A stretch of 64,000 nt of DNA from Hyphomonadaceae bacterium (GCA_016791425.1 JAEUMQ010000007.1:186001-250000), one strand, 5' to 3'. Numbered from the stretch's first letter, positions 17,293-26,233 are shown. Program-made: numbers and translations. The notes: a model not told the origin generated them from the letters alone.

Positions 17293-18006
17293 ATGAGCGA
17301 CCAGAACCCGCAAACCGCGCCCCAGAAAGGGGCCTCGGCAAGCCCGCCCGCCAGGAAAGGCGGCGTCCTCGGCGGTCCGCTCATCCCCGCCGTCGCGGCC
17401 ATCGCCCTCGGCATCGGCGGTTCCTACATGCTCTTTGGCCGGCCGCCCGAGCACAACTCCCAGGTCACATCGAGCGCGGTGACCGGCTGCATCTTGCAGC
17501 CGCCGTCGCGCATCGGCGGCCCGATCTCGCTCCAGAGCGACGCCAACCAGCCCGTCACCCAGGCGACGTTCGCCGGCAGCCCCACGCTCGTCTATTTCGG
17601 CTTCACGCACTGTCCGGACATCTGCCCGAACTCGATGTACCTGATCCACGACGCCCTCAACCTGATGGGCGCGTCGGGCCAATCGGTCAAAACCGCGCTC
17701 GTCACCGTCGATCCCGAGCGCGACACGCCTGAAGACATGCACGATTACATCGCCACCGAAGGCTTCCCGCGCGGCCTGGTCGGCCTCACCGGCACGCCCG
17801 ACCAGATCGCCGCCGCCGCCCAGGCCTTCGCGGTCAGCTACCAGAAGGTCCAGCAGGGCGACGACTACACCATGAGCCACACCTCGTTCGTCTATCTGAT
17901 GGACGGAAACTGGCGCACCCAAGCGGTCATGAGCACGATCGGCCGCACCCCGCAGGAACTCGCCTCCTGCCTGTCCCAGGGCCTGCAGGCCAAGCCGCCG
18001 GGTTAA
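17293..18006 (+). CDS. SCO1/SenC family copper chaperone
   Basis: A 237-residue protein with an N-terminal membrane anchor (about residues 30-48) and a periplasmic thioredoxin-like domain carrying the copper-binding Cys pair in 'FTHCPDICPN' and the distal His in 'MSHTSFVYLMD'. SCO proteins deliver copper to the CuA site of cytochrome c oxidase. 'VTVDPERDTPE' is a family signature. The chosen ATG follows the short upstream GTG/ATG options and puts a short polar tail before the anchor. Confidence 0.92.
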   Translation: MSDQNPQTAPQKGASASPPARKGGVLGGPLIPAVAAIALGIGGSYMLFGRPPEHNSQVTSSAVTGCILQPPSRIGGPISLQSDANQPVTQATFAGSPTLVYFGFTHCPDICPNSMYLIHDALNLMGASGQSVKTALVTVDPERDTPEDMHDYIATEGFPRGLVGLTGTPDQIAAAAQAFAVSYQKVQQGDDYTMSHTSFVYLMDGNWRTQAVMSTIGRTPQELASCLSQGLQAKPPG

Positions 18007-18017
18007 TGTATTCCTAA
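18003..18017. promoter_or_regulatory. Candidate CtrA-like box, TTAA-N7-CTAA
   Basis: The bases 'ttaatgtattcctaa' differ by one position from the alphaproteobacterial CtrA full site TTAA-N7-TTAA. It lies at the stop codon of the SCO gene and 155 bp before phaZ. A second site of the same form sits at 26466. Only sequence similarity supports this. Confidence 0.25.
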
Positions 18018-18173
18018 CGCGGAACGGCCGATCCCGTTTTGTTCCAAGGTTAGCGCCCGCGCCGGCGGGCGTCGCGCTGCGGCCGCACACACCCAACGGG
18101 TTAAGTCGCTGGAAACGCCCCCTAACGTATCTTAGATTCTGATGCTGCGGTGCAGCATTTGGGTGGGCTGCGA

Positions 18174-19475
18174 ATGCTCTATTCGTTGTATGAATTGAAC
18201 CATCTGGCTGTCGCGCCCCTGAGGGCCGCGGCGATGGTCCAGGGCGCGATGATGCGCTCGCCGTTCAATCCGGCGTCCGAGACCGAGATGGCGCGGACGG
18301 CCGCGGCCGCGTCCGACCTCTTCGAGACCGTCACGCGCCGCTATCGCAAGCCCGAATGGGGCATCAAGGAGACGATCGTCAACGGCGCCCCGGTCGGAGT
18401 GTCGCCGAAGCCGGTCTGGTCGAGCGCTTGGTGCTCGATGGTGCATTTCCAGCGCGACCGCGCCGCTTTGAAGAAGGCCCGCCGCGACAATCGCCGCGAT
18501 GCGAAGGTTCTGATCGTCGCCCCGATGTCGGGCCACTACGCCACGCTGCTGCGCGGCACGGTCGAGGCCTTCCTGCCCGAGCACGAGGTCTACATCACCG
18601 ATTGGGCCGATGCGCGCATGGTGCCGATCATCGCCGGCCGCTTCGACTTGAACGACTACATCGACCATGTGGCGATGATGCTGCGCGTGCTTGGCCCCGG
18701 CGCGCATGTGGTCGCCGTCTGCCAGCCCGGACCGCCGGTTTTGGCCGCCGTGTCGATCATGTCCGAGCGCGACGATCCGTGCCTGCCCTCGACCATGACG
18801 ATCATGGGCTCGCCGATCGATGCGCGCCTCTCCCCGACGCAGCCGAACCTTCTGGCCGCCAAGCGTCCCTATTCCTGGTTCGAGCGCACGCTCATCCACT
18901 CGGTGCCGCCGGTCTATCCGGGAGCGTTCCGCAGCGTCTATCCGGGCTTCCTGCAGCTCGCCGGTTTTCTGGGCATGAACCTCGCGCGCCATGTCGATGC
19001 GCACTGGGAATACTACAAGAATCTCGTGAAGGACGACGGCGACAGCGCCCAGAAGCACCGCATCTTCTATGACGAATATCTCTCCGTCTGCGACCTCACC
19101 GAGGAATTCTATCTGCAGACCATCAAAGACGTGTTCCAGGAGTTCAAGCTGCCCCGTGGCTTGCTTGAGCACCGCGGCCGTCTCGTTCGCCCGCAAGCGA
19201 TCAAGCGCACGGCGCTCATGACCGTCGAGGGCGAGAACGACGACATCTCCGGCATCGGCCAGACGCAAGCCGCGCACGAGCTCTGCGCATCGCTGCCCGC
19301 CTCGATGCGGCTGGACTATGTGCAGCCCGGCGTCGGCCATTACGGCGTCTTCAACGGCCGACGCTTCACCACCGAGATTTATCCGCGCATTCGCGAGTTC
19401 ATGCGCACGCACGAAGTCGCCAACGACCGCTCCGACGACGCGAAAGCCGGCGACGCGAAGGCCAGCGCGTCTTGA
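18174..19475 (+). CDS. phaZ: Intracellular polyhydroxyalkanoate depolymerase
   Basis: A 433-residue cytoplasmic depolymerase that mobilises polyhydroxybutyrate granules. The N-terminus 'MLYSLYELNHLAVAPLR' and the C-terminal PHB_depo_C region are characteristic. The nucleophile is a cysteine in 'VCQPGPP' at residue 183, as in the Ralstonia PhaZ1 enzyme, rather than the serine of extracellular depolymerases. 'GVGHYGVFNGRRF' carries the catalytic His. The final 25 residues are an Asp/Ala/Lys-rich tail. No PHA synthase is in the window. Confidence 0.95.
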   Translation: MLYSLYELNHLAVAPLRAAAMVQGAMMRSPFNPASETEMARTAAAASDLFETVTRRYRKPEWGIKETIVNGAPVGVSPKPVWSSAWCSMVHFQRDRAALKKARRDNRRDAKVLIVAPMSGHYATLLRGTVEAFLPEHEVYITDWADARMVPIIAGRFDLNDYIDHVAMMLRVLGPGAHVVAVCQPGPPVLAAVSIMSERDDPCLPSTMTIMGSPIDARLSPTQPNLLAAKRPYSWFERTLIHSVPPVYPGAFRSVYPGFLQLAGFLGMNLARHVDAHWEYYKNLVKDDGDSAQKHRIFYDEYLSVCDLTEEFYLQTIKDVFQEFKLPRGLLEHRGRLVRPQAIKRTALMTVEGENDDISGIGQTQAAHELCASLPASMRLDYVQPGVGHYGVFNGRRFTTEIYPRIREFMRTHEVANDRSDDAKAGDAKASAS

Positions 19476-19604
19476 GGATCATCGAGCCATGAAGCGATAC
19501 CGCAGAACGCGCAGGGCCAGAGATCCAGGCCGTCTTCGGACGGAAAGCCGCTTCACTTTCCAGAAGCAGCCTCGCGCGTGAAAGCAGACCCCAAGAGAGC
19601 ATAG

Positions 19605-20330
19605 ATGCCCGCCGCACCCGACCGCCGCGCCGCCGACATTCCGCTCGACAACGGGCGCATGCTGTCGGTCAGGCTGTCGGTCAATCCGCGTGCGCGGCGA
19701 GTTTCGGTGCGGATCGACGCCGTGCGGCGCGAAGCGGTCGCCACCGCCCCCAACGAGCGGCAATTGAAGCGCGCCATCAAGTTTGCCGCCGAGCGCGCGA
19801 CCTGGATCGCGCAGGAGCTCGCCCGCCTGCCGATGGGCACGCCCTTCGCACCGGGCGCAACCATTCCGATCCGCGGCGTTCCCCATCGCCTCGAGATGAA
19901 GCTCGGGCGTGGCGCGCCATACCTGGAGGCGGGGCGGCTCGTCGTGCCGACGCTCGACGCGGCCCTCTTCGCCGCCCGCGTGAAGCGCTTCCTGATGAGC
20001 GAGGCGCGCGCCGACCTCGCCGACCGCGTCGCCGTTCACGCCGAAACGCTGAACGTGAAGGCGCCGCTGCGGATCGCGGTCAAGGAAACCCGCTCGCGCT
20101 GGGGCTCATGCTCCGACGACGGAGCCCTGGCGTTCTCTTGGCGCGTCATCTTCGCGCCGCCCTTCGTGCTGGACTACCTCGCCGCGCACGAAGCCTCGCA
20201 TCTGCGCGAGATGAACCATTCGCGGCGCTTCTGGTCGCACGTCCGCCGCTGTATGCCGGAATTCGAATCCGGCCGCGCCTGGTTGCACGAACACGGCTGC
20301 GCGCTGCACGCCATCGGCGCGACGCACTAG
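19605..20330 (+). CDS. YgjP-like (M48/WLM-type) metallopeptidase family protein
   Basis: A 241-residue protein of the YgjP/DUF45 family. The zinc site is 'AAHEASHLREMNHSRRFW' (HExxH plus a third His), preceded by the invariant 'SRWGSCS' block. E. coli YgjP has been linked to nucleotide pyrophosphatase activity, while the fold is that of a zincin; the reaction here is uncertain. It starts 130 bp after phaZ. Its stop codon TAG is supplied by the first bases of the next palindromic repeat. Confidence 0.88.
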   Translation: MPAAPDRRAADIPLDNGRMLSVRLSVNPRARRVSVRIDAVRREAVATAPNERQLKRAIKFAAERATWIAQELARLPMGTPFAPGATIPIRGVPHRLEMKLGRGAPYLEAGRLVVPTLDAALFAARVKRFLMSEARADLADRVAVHAETLNVKAPLRIAVKETRSRWGSCSDDGALAFSWRVIFAPPFVLDYLAAHEASHLREMNHSRRFWSHVRRCMPEFESGRAWLHEHGCALHAIGATH

Positions 20331-20443
20331 AGCGGTTCCCGAAAAGTGTTACGCGGTTTTCGGACGAGAACCGCTCTAGATTCAGACTGCAGACCCGATT
20401 CACCCGCTTTGATCTGAGTAAATCAAAACGGGATCGGGTCTAG
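20328..20443. repeat. Bipartite intergenic palindromic repeat (family 2), copy B
   Basis: The first hairpin, 20328-20378, runs 'tagagcggttc' to 'gaaccgctcta' with the inner arms 'ccgaaaa' and 'ttttcgg'; the second, 20391-20443, has outer arms 'agacccgat' and 'atcgggtct' and inner 'cgctttgat' and 'aatcaaaacg'. The architecture and the blocks 'acgcggttttcggacgagaa' and 'taaatcaaa' are shared with copy A at 8779. Confidence 0.88.
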
Positions 20444-20464
20444 GCTGGCCGCCGGGAAGCTGGC

Positions 20465-23400
20465 CTAGCCTTCCGGTCCGAAATCGAGCGACCGGTCGCC
20501 GGTATCCACCGGCGGCCGCTGCGAACCGACCGAAGAAGGCCCGATCGGCGCCCCGACCACGGCCGGGCGCTGCTCGCCGCCGCCCGCGCTCGGCGGCGGC
20601 GCGCTCGAGGCGAAATCCTCCGTCGTCGGAGCTTCGAGCGGCTGCGCCGGCAAGCCGCGCACGGCGACCACCATGTAATCGTGCCAGATCTGCGCCGGCA
20701 GCGAGCCGCCGGTAACGCGGTCGGTGGTGGCGAAATTGTCGTTGCCGACCCACACGCCCGCCACCAGACCCGGCGTGAAGCCCACGAACCAGGCGTCGCG
20801 ATAATCGTTGCCGGTGCCGGTCTTGCCGCCGATCGCGCGCCCCTCGATGCGCGCGCGCGTGCCCGTGCCGTTCTCCACCACGCGCTGCATCATGAGGTTC
20901 ATGAGCCGGAACGGCCTTCCCTCGATCACACGCCGCCGCTCGCGCGGGCGCCAGCGCCAGACGGTCTGTCCCCCGACGCGGCGGATGCGCACGACGCCAT
21001 GCGCCTCGACCCGCTGCCCGTTCGCCGCCATCGCGCCGTAGGCCTGCGTCATCTCGAGCAGCGTCAGCTCCTGCGCGCCGAGCGCCAGCGAGCGGTAGTT
21101 CCGCAGCGGCGAGCGCACGCCGAGCCGGCGCGCCACTTCGATCACACGCGCCCCGCCGACTTCGTTCGCGATCGAAATCGCCACCATGTTGAGCGAACGC
21201 GCGAACGCCTCCATGAGCGTCACCGGCCCGCTGTACCGCCCTTCATAATTCTCCGGCGACCAGTCGCCGATCCGCACGGGCGCATCGACCCGCACGGTCC
21301 ACGGCGTCAGGCCGCGCTCCATCGCGGCGAGATAGATGAAGAACTTGAAGGATGAGCCCGGCTGCCGGCGCGCCTGCGTCGCGCGGTTGTACTCGCTTTC
21401 GCCCTCCCGCTTTCCGTAGGAGCGCCCGCCCACCATCGCGCGCACGCCGCCTTCGCCGTCGAGCGACACGAGCGCCGCCTGGCTCACGCGCTTGGCCTCG
21501 CCTTCCGCGGCAAGCACGGAATCCACCGCATGCTCCGCCGCGCGCTGCGCGGTATAGTCGAGCGTGGTTTCCACGACGAAGTCGTCGCGCTGATCGCCGA
21601 TCACCTCGACCAGCAGCGGATCGATCCAGTCCCGGAAATAGCCGAGATTTCCGACCGGATTGTCGCGGCTGATATTCAGCGGCACGCGCACCGCGGCCCT
21701 GAGCTCCACCGGCGTGATGAATTGCTGCGCGACCATCTCGTTGAGCACGACGAGCGCGCGTTCGCGCGCGCCGCGCTCCTGCTGCGCCGGGTTGAGCCGC
21801 GAAGGCGCCTTGACGAGGCCCGCGAGCATCGCCGCTTGGAAGAGCGTCAGCTCGCGCGCGGGCTTGTCGAAATAGCGCTCGCTCGCCGCCTCGATGCCGT
21901 AGGCGGAGGCGCCGAAATAGACGCGCGAGAGATAGAGCGCGAGCAGCTGGTCCTTCGAGAACCGCTGCTCCAGCCAAAGCGCGAGCGCCGCTTCCTGCAG
22001 CTTGCGCCGCCAGGTGCGCTGGTTGCCGAGGAAGAGGTTCTTCGCCAGCTGCTGCGTGATCGTGGACCCGCCCTGAACGACGCGGCCCGCAACGACGTTC
22101 TCCACCCCGGCGCGCGCCAGGCCGCCGAGATCGAGCCCGATATGCTGATAGAAGCGCCGGTCTTCGATGGCGATGAACGCCTGCGGCACGTAAGGCGGCA
22201 GCGCCGCCAGATCGACCGGCGGCGCGTTCTGCGCGCCTTCGCGCAACAGCACGTTCCCCTCGCGATCGAGGAAACGGACGCTTTGTCCCTGACGCGCTTC
22301 CCACACATCGTCCGCCGAAGGCATCCCCCAGGTGACGAAGAAGAAGAACGCGGTGCTCGCGGCGATGAGCGTGCCGAACGTCCAGCTCGCCCAGACCGCG
22401 GATTCCTTCAGGTCGCGCGGCGGACGCCATTTGCGCACGCCCGACCAGACGAGCAGTCCGAACGCCGCCACGCCGATCGCGAACTTCACCACGCCCGGGA
22501 CGAAGCGCATCCGCCACCAGTGCGACAGCTTCACCAGGAACGGGCGATCATCGACGATCTCGTCGTCAGGGTCGCGCGGCGGGCGACGCGGCGGCGGAGG
22601 CGGCGGCGGCGAAGGCGGACGCCCAAAGCCGCCGATCGACGCCCGCTCCTCAACGCGATCCTCATCGCGCGCGGCAATGTCCTGCTCGCCCTGGTCCGCC
22701 GCCACGTCAGGCGCTCTCGCTTGGGCGTCGCCGAACGGATTGCGCTGTTTCGTCGATGGAAGCGCCTCGGCGACCGGCGCGCGTTGCACGGGCGCTGGCG
22801 CTGCGCGCGCAGGGATCGCGGACACCGCCGCAGCAGCTGCTGCGCCTGGCGACGACGCCCACGGATCGGGCATCGCGAGCCCAGGCGGCCGCGAAGGATC
22901 GTTTTCGGCGGCGCGCGCCGCCGCCGCGCGCTTTTCCGCTTCCGCGCGCTCCTGTTCCGCCCGCTCCTCCGCTGCGCGGCGCTCGGCTTCCACACGCTCC
23001 GCCTCTGCACGTTGCGCCGCCGCCTGACGCTCCGCAGCCTGCCGCTCCGCCGCTTCGCGCGCGGCGCGCTCCGCCGCCGAACGCTGTTCCGCCGCGACCC
23101 GCGCCGCTTCGGCGCGTTGCGCCGCCGCCAGACGCTCCTGCTCGGCGCGCTCCGCCGCCGCGCGCTGCTCAGCCGCAACTCGCTCAGCTTCGGCGCGTTG
23201 CGCCGCCGCCAGACGCTCCTGCTCGGCGCGCTCCGCCGCCGCACGCTGCTCCGCCGCAACCCGCTCAGCTTCGGCGCGTTGCGTCGCCGCCAACCGCTCC
23301 TGCTCGGCGCGCTCCGCCGCTGCGCGCTGCTCAGCCGCAAGCCGCTCTACCGCCTGCTTCTCGATCGCGGCGCGCTGCTCGGCGAGCACGCGCTCCGCCT

Positions 23401-25099
23401 CAGCGCGTTGCGCCGCCATGAGCTGCGCCGCCTCACTCGGCTCCGCCACCTCTCCCGATGCTGCTGCTGCCTGGACTTGCGTCGCAAGACGCGCCTGCTC
23501 CGCGCGCTCCGCCGCGGCGCGTTCAGCCTCTGCCCGTTGCACAGCCGCACGGCGCTCAAGCTCCGCACGCTCCGCCGCCGCGCGCTGCTCCGCCGCGACG
23601 CGCTCAGCCTCAGCGCGTTGCGCCGCCGCGCGCTGCTCTGCCGCGACGCGCTCAGCTTCAGCGCGTTGCGCCGCTGCGCGCTGCTCCGCCGCGACGCGCT
23701 CAGCTTCAGCGCGTTGCGCCGCCGCGCGTTGCTCCGCCGCGACGCGCTCAGCTTCAGCGCGTTGCGCCGCTGCGCGTTGCTCCGCCGCGAGACGCTCGGC
23801 CTCCGCGCGCTCCGCCGCTGCGCGCTGTTCAGCCGCCAAGCGCTCGACTTCCGCCCGCTGCGCTGCGGCGCGCTGCTCCGCAACGAGGCGCTCCACCTCG
23901 GCGCGCTGCGTCGCTGCGAGGCTCTGCTGCTCGGCATGGTCCAACGCACCGCGCTGCCTGGCCGCAAGACGCTCCGCCTCCGCTCGCTCGGCGGTTATCT
24001 TCCGCTCGGCTGCAAACAATTCCGCCGCCGCCCGCTGCTCGGCGGCGCGGCGCTCGGCCTCGCGCGGATTGACCCTTGCCCCGTCGCGCGGCGGATAGGG
24101 AATGCGGTTGACCGGAATGAATTCCTCATCGGAGCGGACATCCTCCGGCTGCGGAGTGGAAAGCCGCGCCGCTTCCTCTTCCGCACGCTGTTGCGCGGCG
24201 AAAAACTCCGCTTCTGCGCGCTGCTCCGCAGCACGGCGTTCCTGCTCCGCGCGCTCCGCCGCTGCGCGCTGCTCGGCGGCCCGGCGTTCCTGCTCCGCCC
24301 GCTCCGCCGCGGCGCGCTGTTCCGCAACCCGGCGTTCCTGCTCGGCGCGCTCGGCCGCCGCGCGCTGCTCGGCAGCCCGACGTTCCTGCTCGGCCCGCTC
24401 CGCCGCCGCACGCTGCTCAGCCGCGCGACGTTCCTGCTCGGCCCGCTCCGCCGCCGCACGCTGCTCAGCCGCCCGACGTTCCTGCTCGGCGCGCTCCGCC
24501 GCCGCACGCTGCTCGGCCGCCCGACGTTCCTGCTCGGCGCGCTCCGCCGCCGCGCGTTGCTCGGCAGCGCGACGTTCCTGCTCGGCGCGCTCCGCCGCTG
24601 CGCGTTGCTCCGCGGCGCGGCGCTGCAAATCCTCGACGCTTGCCCGTCCGCCAGGATCGCCGAATGCCGACCACACATCGCCTGACTCCTTGGCAGGTTC
24701 AGGCGCGCGCGCCGGCTCGGCCGCCGCAGGAGGCGGCGGGGCGATAGGCGTCGGCGGCCGAGGCGGCTCGGCCCGAGGGGCAGGCGTCGTCGCCCACGGA
24801 TCGGGGATTTCGTTCTTGAGATCGGCCAAACGCGGCACGACCACATCCTCCGGCGCAACCGGCTTCGCCCGCGCTGCTGGCGCCGGCGAGACTGCGGGCG
24901 TCGCCGGCGGAACACGCGGCGCCGCAGGCGGCGCTGCGGGCGGCGATTCCGCGCGCGCAGGCGTCGGCGGCGCCGGCTGCCTTTGCCCGAAAGCTGCAAA
25001 GCCCTTTGGCGTGTCGCGCGGCGCCTCGGGCGCCTGTGGCGCTTCCGGAGGCGCTGGAGTCTTGCCTGTCGGATCCCGCGGATCCTTGTCGTCAGCCAC
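20465..25099 (-). CDS. Class A penicillin-binding protein with very long N-terminal repeat domain
   Basis: A 1544-residue bifunctional peptidoglycan synthase, about twice the usual PBP1A length. Residues 1-150 are Pro/Ala-rich; 156-732 are Ala/Glu/Arg/Gln repeats with a 16-residue period ('RAAEQRAAAERAEQER'), likely a long helix or coiled coil; 735-850 Pro-rich. Hydrophobic segments lie at about 868-887 and 902-923. The GT51 domain has 'EDRRFYQHIG' (E979) and 'GGSTITQQLAKN'; the transpeptidase has SSFK (S1249), SLN (1302-1304) and KTG (1426-1428). All catalytic residues are present, so the enzyme should be active. The repeats may act as a spacer or docking arm; its side of the membrane is unclear given two hydrophobic segments. 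Confidence 0.93.
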   Translation of the reverse strand: MADDKDPRDPTGKTPAPPEAPQAPEAPRDTPKGFAAFGQRQPAPPTPARAESPPAAPPAAPRVPPATPAVSPAPAARAKPVAPEDVVVPRLADLKNEIPDPWATTPAPRAEPPRPPTPIAPPPPAAAEPARAPEPAKESGDVWSAFGDPGGRASVEDLQRRAAEQRAAAERAEQERRAAEQRAAAERAEQERRAAEQRAAAERAEQERRAAEQRAAAERAEQERRAAEQRAAAERAEQERRAAEQRAAAERAEQERRVAEQRAAAERAEQERRAAEQRAAAERAEQERRAAEQRAEAEFFAAQQRAEEEAARLSTPQPEDVRSDEEFIPVNRIPYPPRDGARVNPREAERRAAEQRAAAELFAAERKITAERAEAERLAARQRGALDHAEQQSLAATQRAEVERLVAEQRAAAQRAEVERLAAEQRAAAERAEAERLAAEQRAAAQRAEAERVAAEQRAAAQRAEAERVAAEQRAAAQRAEAERVAAEQRAAAQRAEAERVAAEQRAAAERAELERRAAVQRAEAERAAAERAEQARLATQVQAAAASGEVAEPSEAAQLMAAQRAEAERVLAEQRAAIEKQAVERLAAEQRAAAERAEQERLAATQRAEAERVAAEQRAAAERAEQERLAAAQRAEAERVAAEQRAAAERAEQERLAAAQRAEAARVAAEQRSAAERAAREAAERQAAERQAAAQRAEAERVEAERRAAEERAEQERAEAEKRAAAARAAENDPSRPPGLAMPDPWASSPGAAAAAAVSAIPARAAPAPVQRAPVAEALPSTKQRNPFGDAQARAPDVAADQGEQDIAARDEDRVEERASIGGFGRPPSPPPPPPPRRPPRDPDDEIVDDRPFLVKLSHWWRMRFVPGVVKFAIGVAAFGLLVWSGVRKWRPPRDLKESAVWASWTFGTLIAASTAFFFFVTWGMPSADDVWEARQGQSVRFLDREGNVLLREGAQNAPPVDLAALPPYVPQAFIAIEDRRFYQHIGLDLGGLARAGVENVVAGRVVQGGSTITQQLAKNLFLGNQRTWRRKLQEAALALWLEQRFSKDQLLALYLSRVYFGASAYGIEAASERYFDKPARELTLFQAAMLAGLVKAPSRLNPAQQERGARERALVVLNEMVAQQFITPVELRAAVRVPLNISRDNPVGNLGYFRDWIDPLLVEVIGDQRDDFVVETTLDYTAQRAAEHAVDSVLAAEGEAKRVSQAALVSLDGEGGVRAMVGGRSYGKREGESEYNRATQARRQPGSSFKFFIYLAAMERGLTPWTVRVDAPVRIGDWSPENYEGRYSGPVTLMEAFARSLNMVAISIANEVGGARVIEVARRLGVRSPLRNYRSLALGAQELTLLEMTQAYGAMAANGQRVEAHGVVRIRRVGGQTVWRWRPRERRRVIEGRPFRLMNLMMQRVVENGTGTRARIEGRAIGGKTGTGNDYRDAWFVGFTPGLVAGVWVGNDNFATTDRVTGGSLPAQIWHDYMVVAVRGLPAQPLEAPTTEDFASSAPPPSAGGGEQRPAVVGAPIGPSSVGSQRPPVDTGDRSLDFGPEG
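22904..24634. repeat. 48-bp tandem coding repeats in the penicillin-binding protein gene
   Basis: The part between about 24218 and 24620 is a regular array of roughly eight 48-bp units encoding 16-residue repeats; the rest is a more diverged version with 14- to 18-residue units. Units differ mainly at third codon positions, which indicates selection for the protein repeat rather than very recent DNA expansion. Such arrays can change length by recombination and may be mis-assembled. Confidence 0.9.
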
Positions 25100-25419
25100 G
25101 CCGTTTCCTCACCAGCCGCAATGCCGCAAACGGCGCCCAGGCGGCCGCCCCGGCGCTACACCCGCCCAATGGGACCGACAAGCCCTCTCGGCCGTTCCTC
25201 AACGCCCCGCGCAGGCCAGGAAATAAAGGACTTCGCGGGCATGAACGAGTCCTGGCGGCGCCGCCGGAGGCTTGGCGTCGGCGGTTTCTCGCGCAGACGC
25301 GGTTAACGCGACCTCGCAAACGCGTGATCAGGGCTGCGCTTGCTTGCCCACACGGCCTGCGATCGCCATATTTGCGCGGTTCGCCGGGCTCGCCTTTCCC
25401 GGCGTCAAGGAGGATTTTG
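25100..25419. other. Divergent intergenic region between the penicillin-binding protein gene and ybhL
   Basis: About 320 bp without a convincing gene; short open frames here have no homology or ribosome binding site. It must hold promoters for both divergent genes, but no clear -35/-10 pair stands out. The right end holds a hairpin before the ybhL ribosome binding site, listed separately. Confidence 0.5.
25382..25413 (+). promoter_or_regulatory. Leader hairpin next to the ybhL ribosome binding site (possible ybhL motif)
   Basis: The arms 'cgccggg' (25382-25388) and 'cccggcg' (25398-25404) form a 7-bp stem with a 9-base loop, followed at once by AAGGAGG (25407-25413). A short conserved RNA called the ybhL motif has been described in the 5' leaders of alphaproteobacterial ybhL genes; this hairpin is in the right place, but I cannot confirm that it matches the covariance model. 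Confidence 0.3.
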
Positions 25420-26175
25420 ATGAGCGATCACTATAGCCAAGCGCGATCCGGCGCTCCCGCCGCCCGCGCCGATATGGCGATCGACGCCGGCCTGCGAAAC
25501 TTCATGCTCGGCGTGTACAACAAGATGAGCCTCGGCCTCTTGCTGTCGGGCGTGCTTGCTTACGTGGTCGGCACGACGCCGGCCCTGGCGCAGGTCCTGC
25601 TGGCCCCGCCGATCGGCTACCTGGTGATGTTTGGGCCGCTGGCGATCCTGCTGATCTCCTCGTTCACGATGAAGAACCCGTCGCCGACCGCCGCCGGCCT
25701 GGTTTATTGGTCGGTCGTCTCGCTGATGGGCGTGAGCCTTGGCGGCATCGTGCTGGCCTATGCCGGCATCGCCGGCGGCATGGTCATCGTGGCCAAGGCC
25801 TTCTTGGTCACCTCGCTGACCTTCGGCGCCCTCTCGCTCTGGGGCTACACCACTAAGCGCGACCTGACCGGCTGGGGCAGCTTCCTGATGATGGGCCTGT
25901 TCGGCATCATCATCGCAAGCCTGGTGAATTTCGGCTTCCGCATCTTCACCGGCGCGGAGATCACCGGCCTCTCCTTCGCCATCTCGGTGATTGGCGTGCT
26001 CGTGTTCGCCGGCCTCACCGCCTATGACACGCAACGCCTGAAGTACACCTATTACGACCTGGGCGGCGACACCCGCGCGATGTCGGTGGCGACCACTTTT
26101 GGAGCGCTGAGCCTCTACCTCAACTTCATCAACCTGTTCCTCTTCATCCTGCGGCTCATGTCGCCGCGCGATTAG
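25420..26175 (+). CDS. Bax inhibitor-1 (YbhL/UPF0005) family membrane protein
   Basis: A 251-residue protein with seven hydrophobic helices and the BI-1 C-terminal features 'FAGLTAYDTQRLKYTYYDL' and 'SLYLNFINLFLFILRLM'. The family forms pH-sensitive calcium leak channels in studied members; the bacterial physiological role is uncertain. The start is fixed by AAGGAGG 6 bp upstream. A strong terminator lies 23 bp after the stop. Confidence 0.92.
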   Translation: MSDHYSQARSGAPAARADMAIDAGLRNFMLGVYNKMSLGLLLSGVLAYVVGTTPALAQVLLAPPIGYLVMFGPLAILLISSFTMKNPSPTAAGLVYWSVVSLMGVSLGGIVLAYAGIAGGMVIVAKAFLVTSLTFGALSLWGYTTKRDLTGWGSFLMMGLFGIIIASLVNFGFRIFTGAEITGLSFAISVIGVLVFAGLTAYDTQRLKYTYYDLGGDTRAMSVATTFGALSLYLNFINLFLFILRLMSPRD

Positions 26176-26198
26176 GAATTCAGGACCGCTCCGTACGG

Positions 26199-26233
26199 AA
26201 ACGCCCGCTTCGCCCACGAAGCGGGCGTTTTCA
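26199..26233 (+). terminator. Rho-independent terminator after ybhL
   Basis: A perfect 14-bp stem 'aaacgcccgcttcg' and 'cgaagcgggcgttt' with a 4-base loop 'ccca', followed by a short T-rich run. It can also work on the other strand because the left arm is preceded by A residues. Confidence 0.88.

Noticed and set aside
19489-19581. A 30-codon Arg-rich open frame between phaZ and the YgjP-type gene
   Set aside because: It has an ATG but no clear ribosome binding site or recognised homologue, so there is not enough to call a gene.
22904-24634. Regular 48-bp repeats considered as a CRISPR array
   Set aside because: There are no unique spacers; the units are contiguous, in frame and encode a protein repeat in a gene with intact catalytic domains.
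21530-24685. A 1051-codon open frame opposite the penicillin-binding protein gene
   Set aside because: A mirror of the repeat array and catalytic domain; its Arg/Leu-rich composition is an artefact of the 48-bp repeats.
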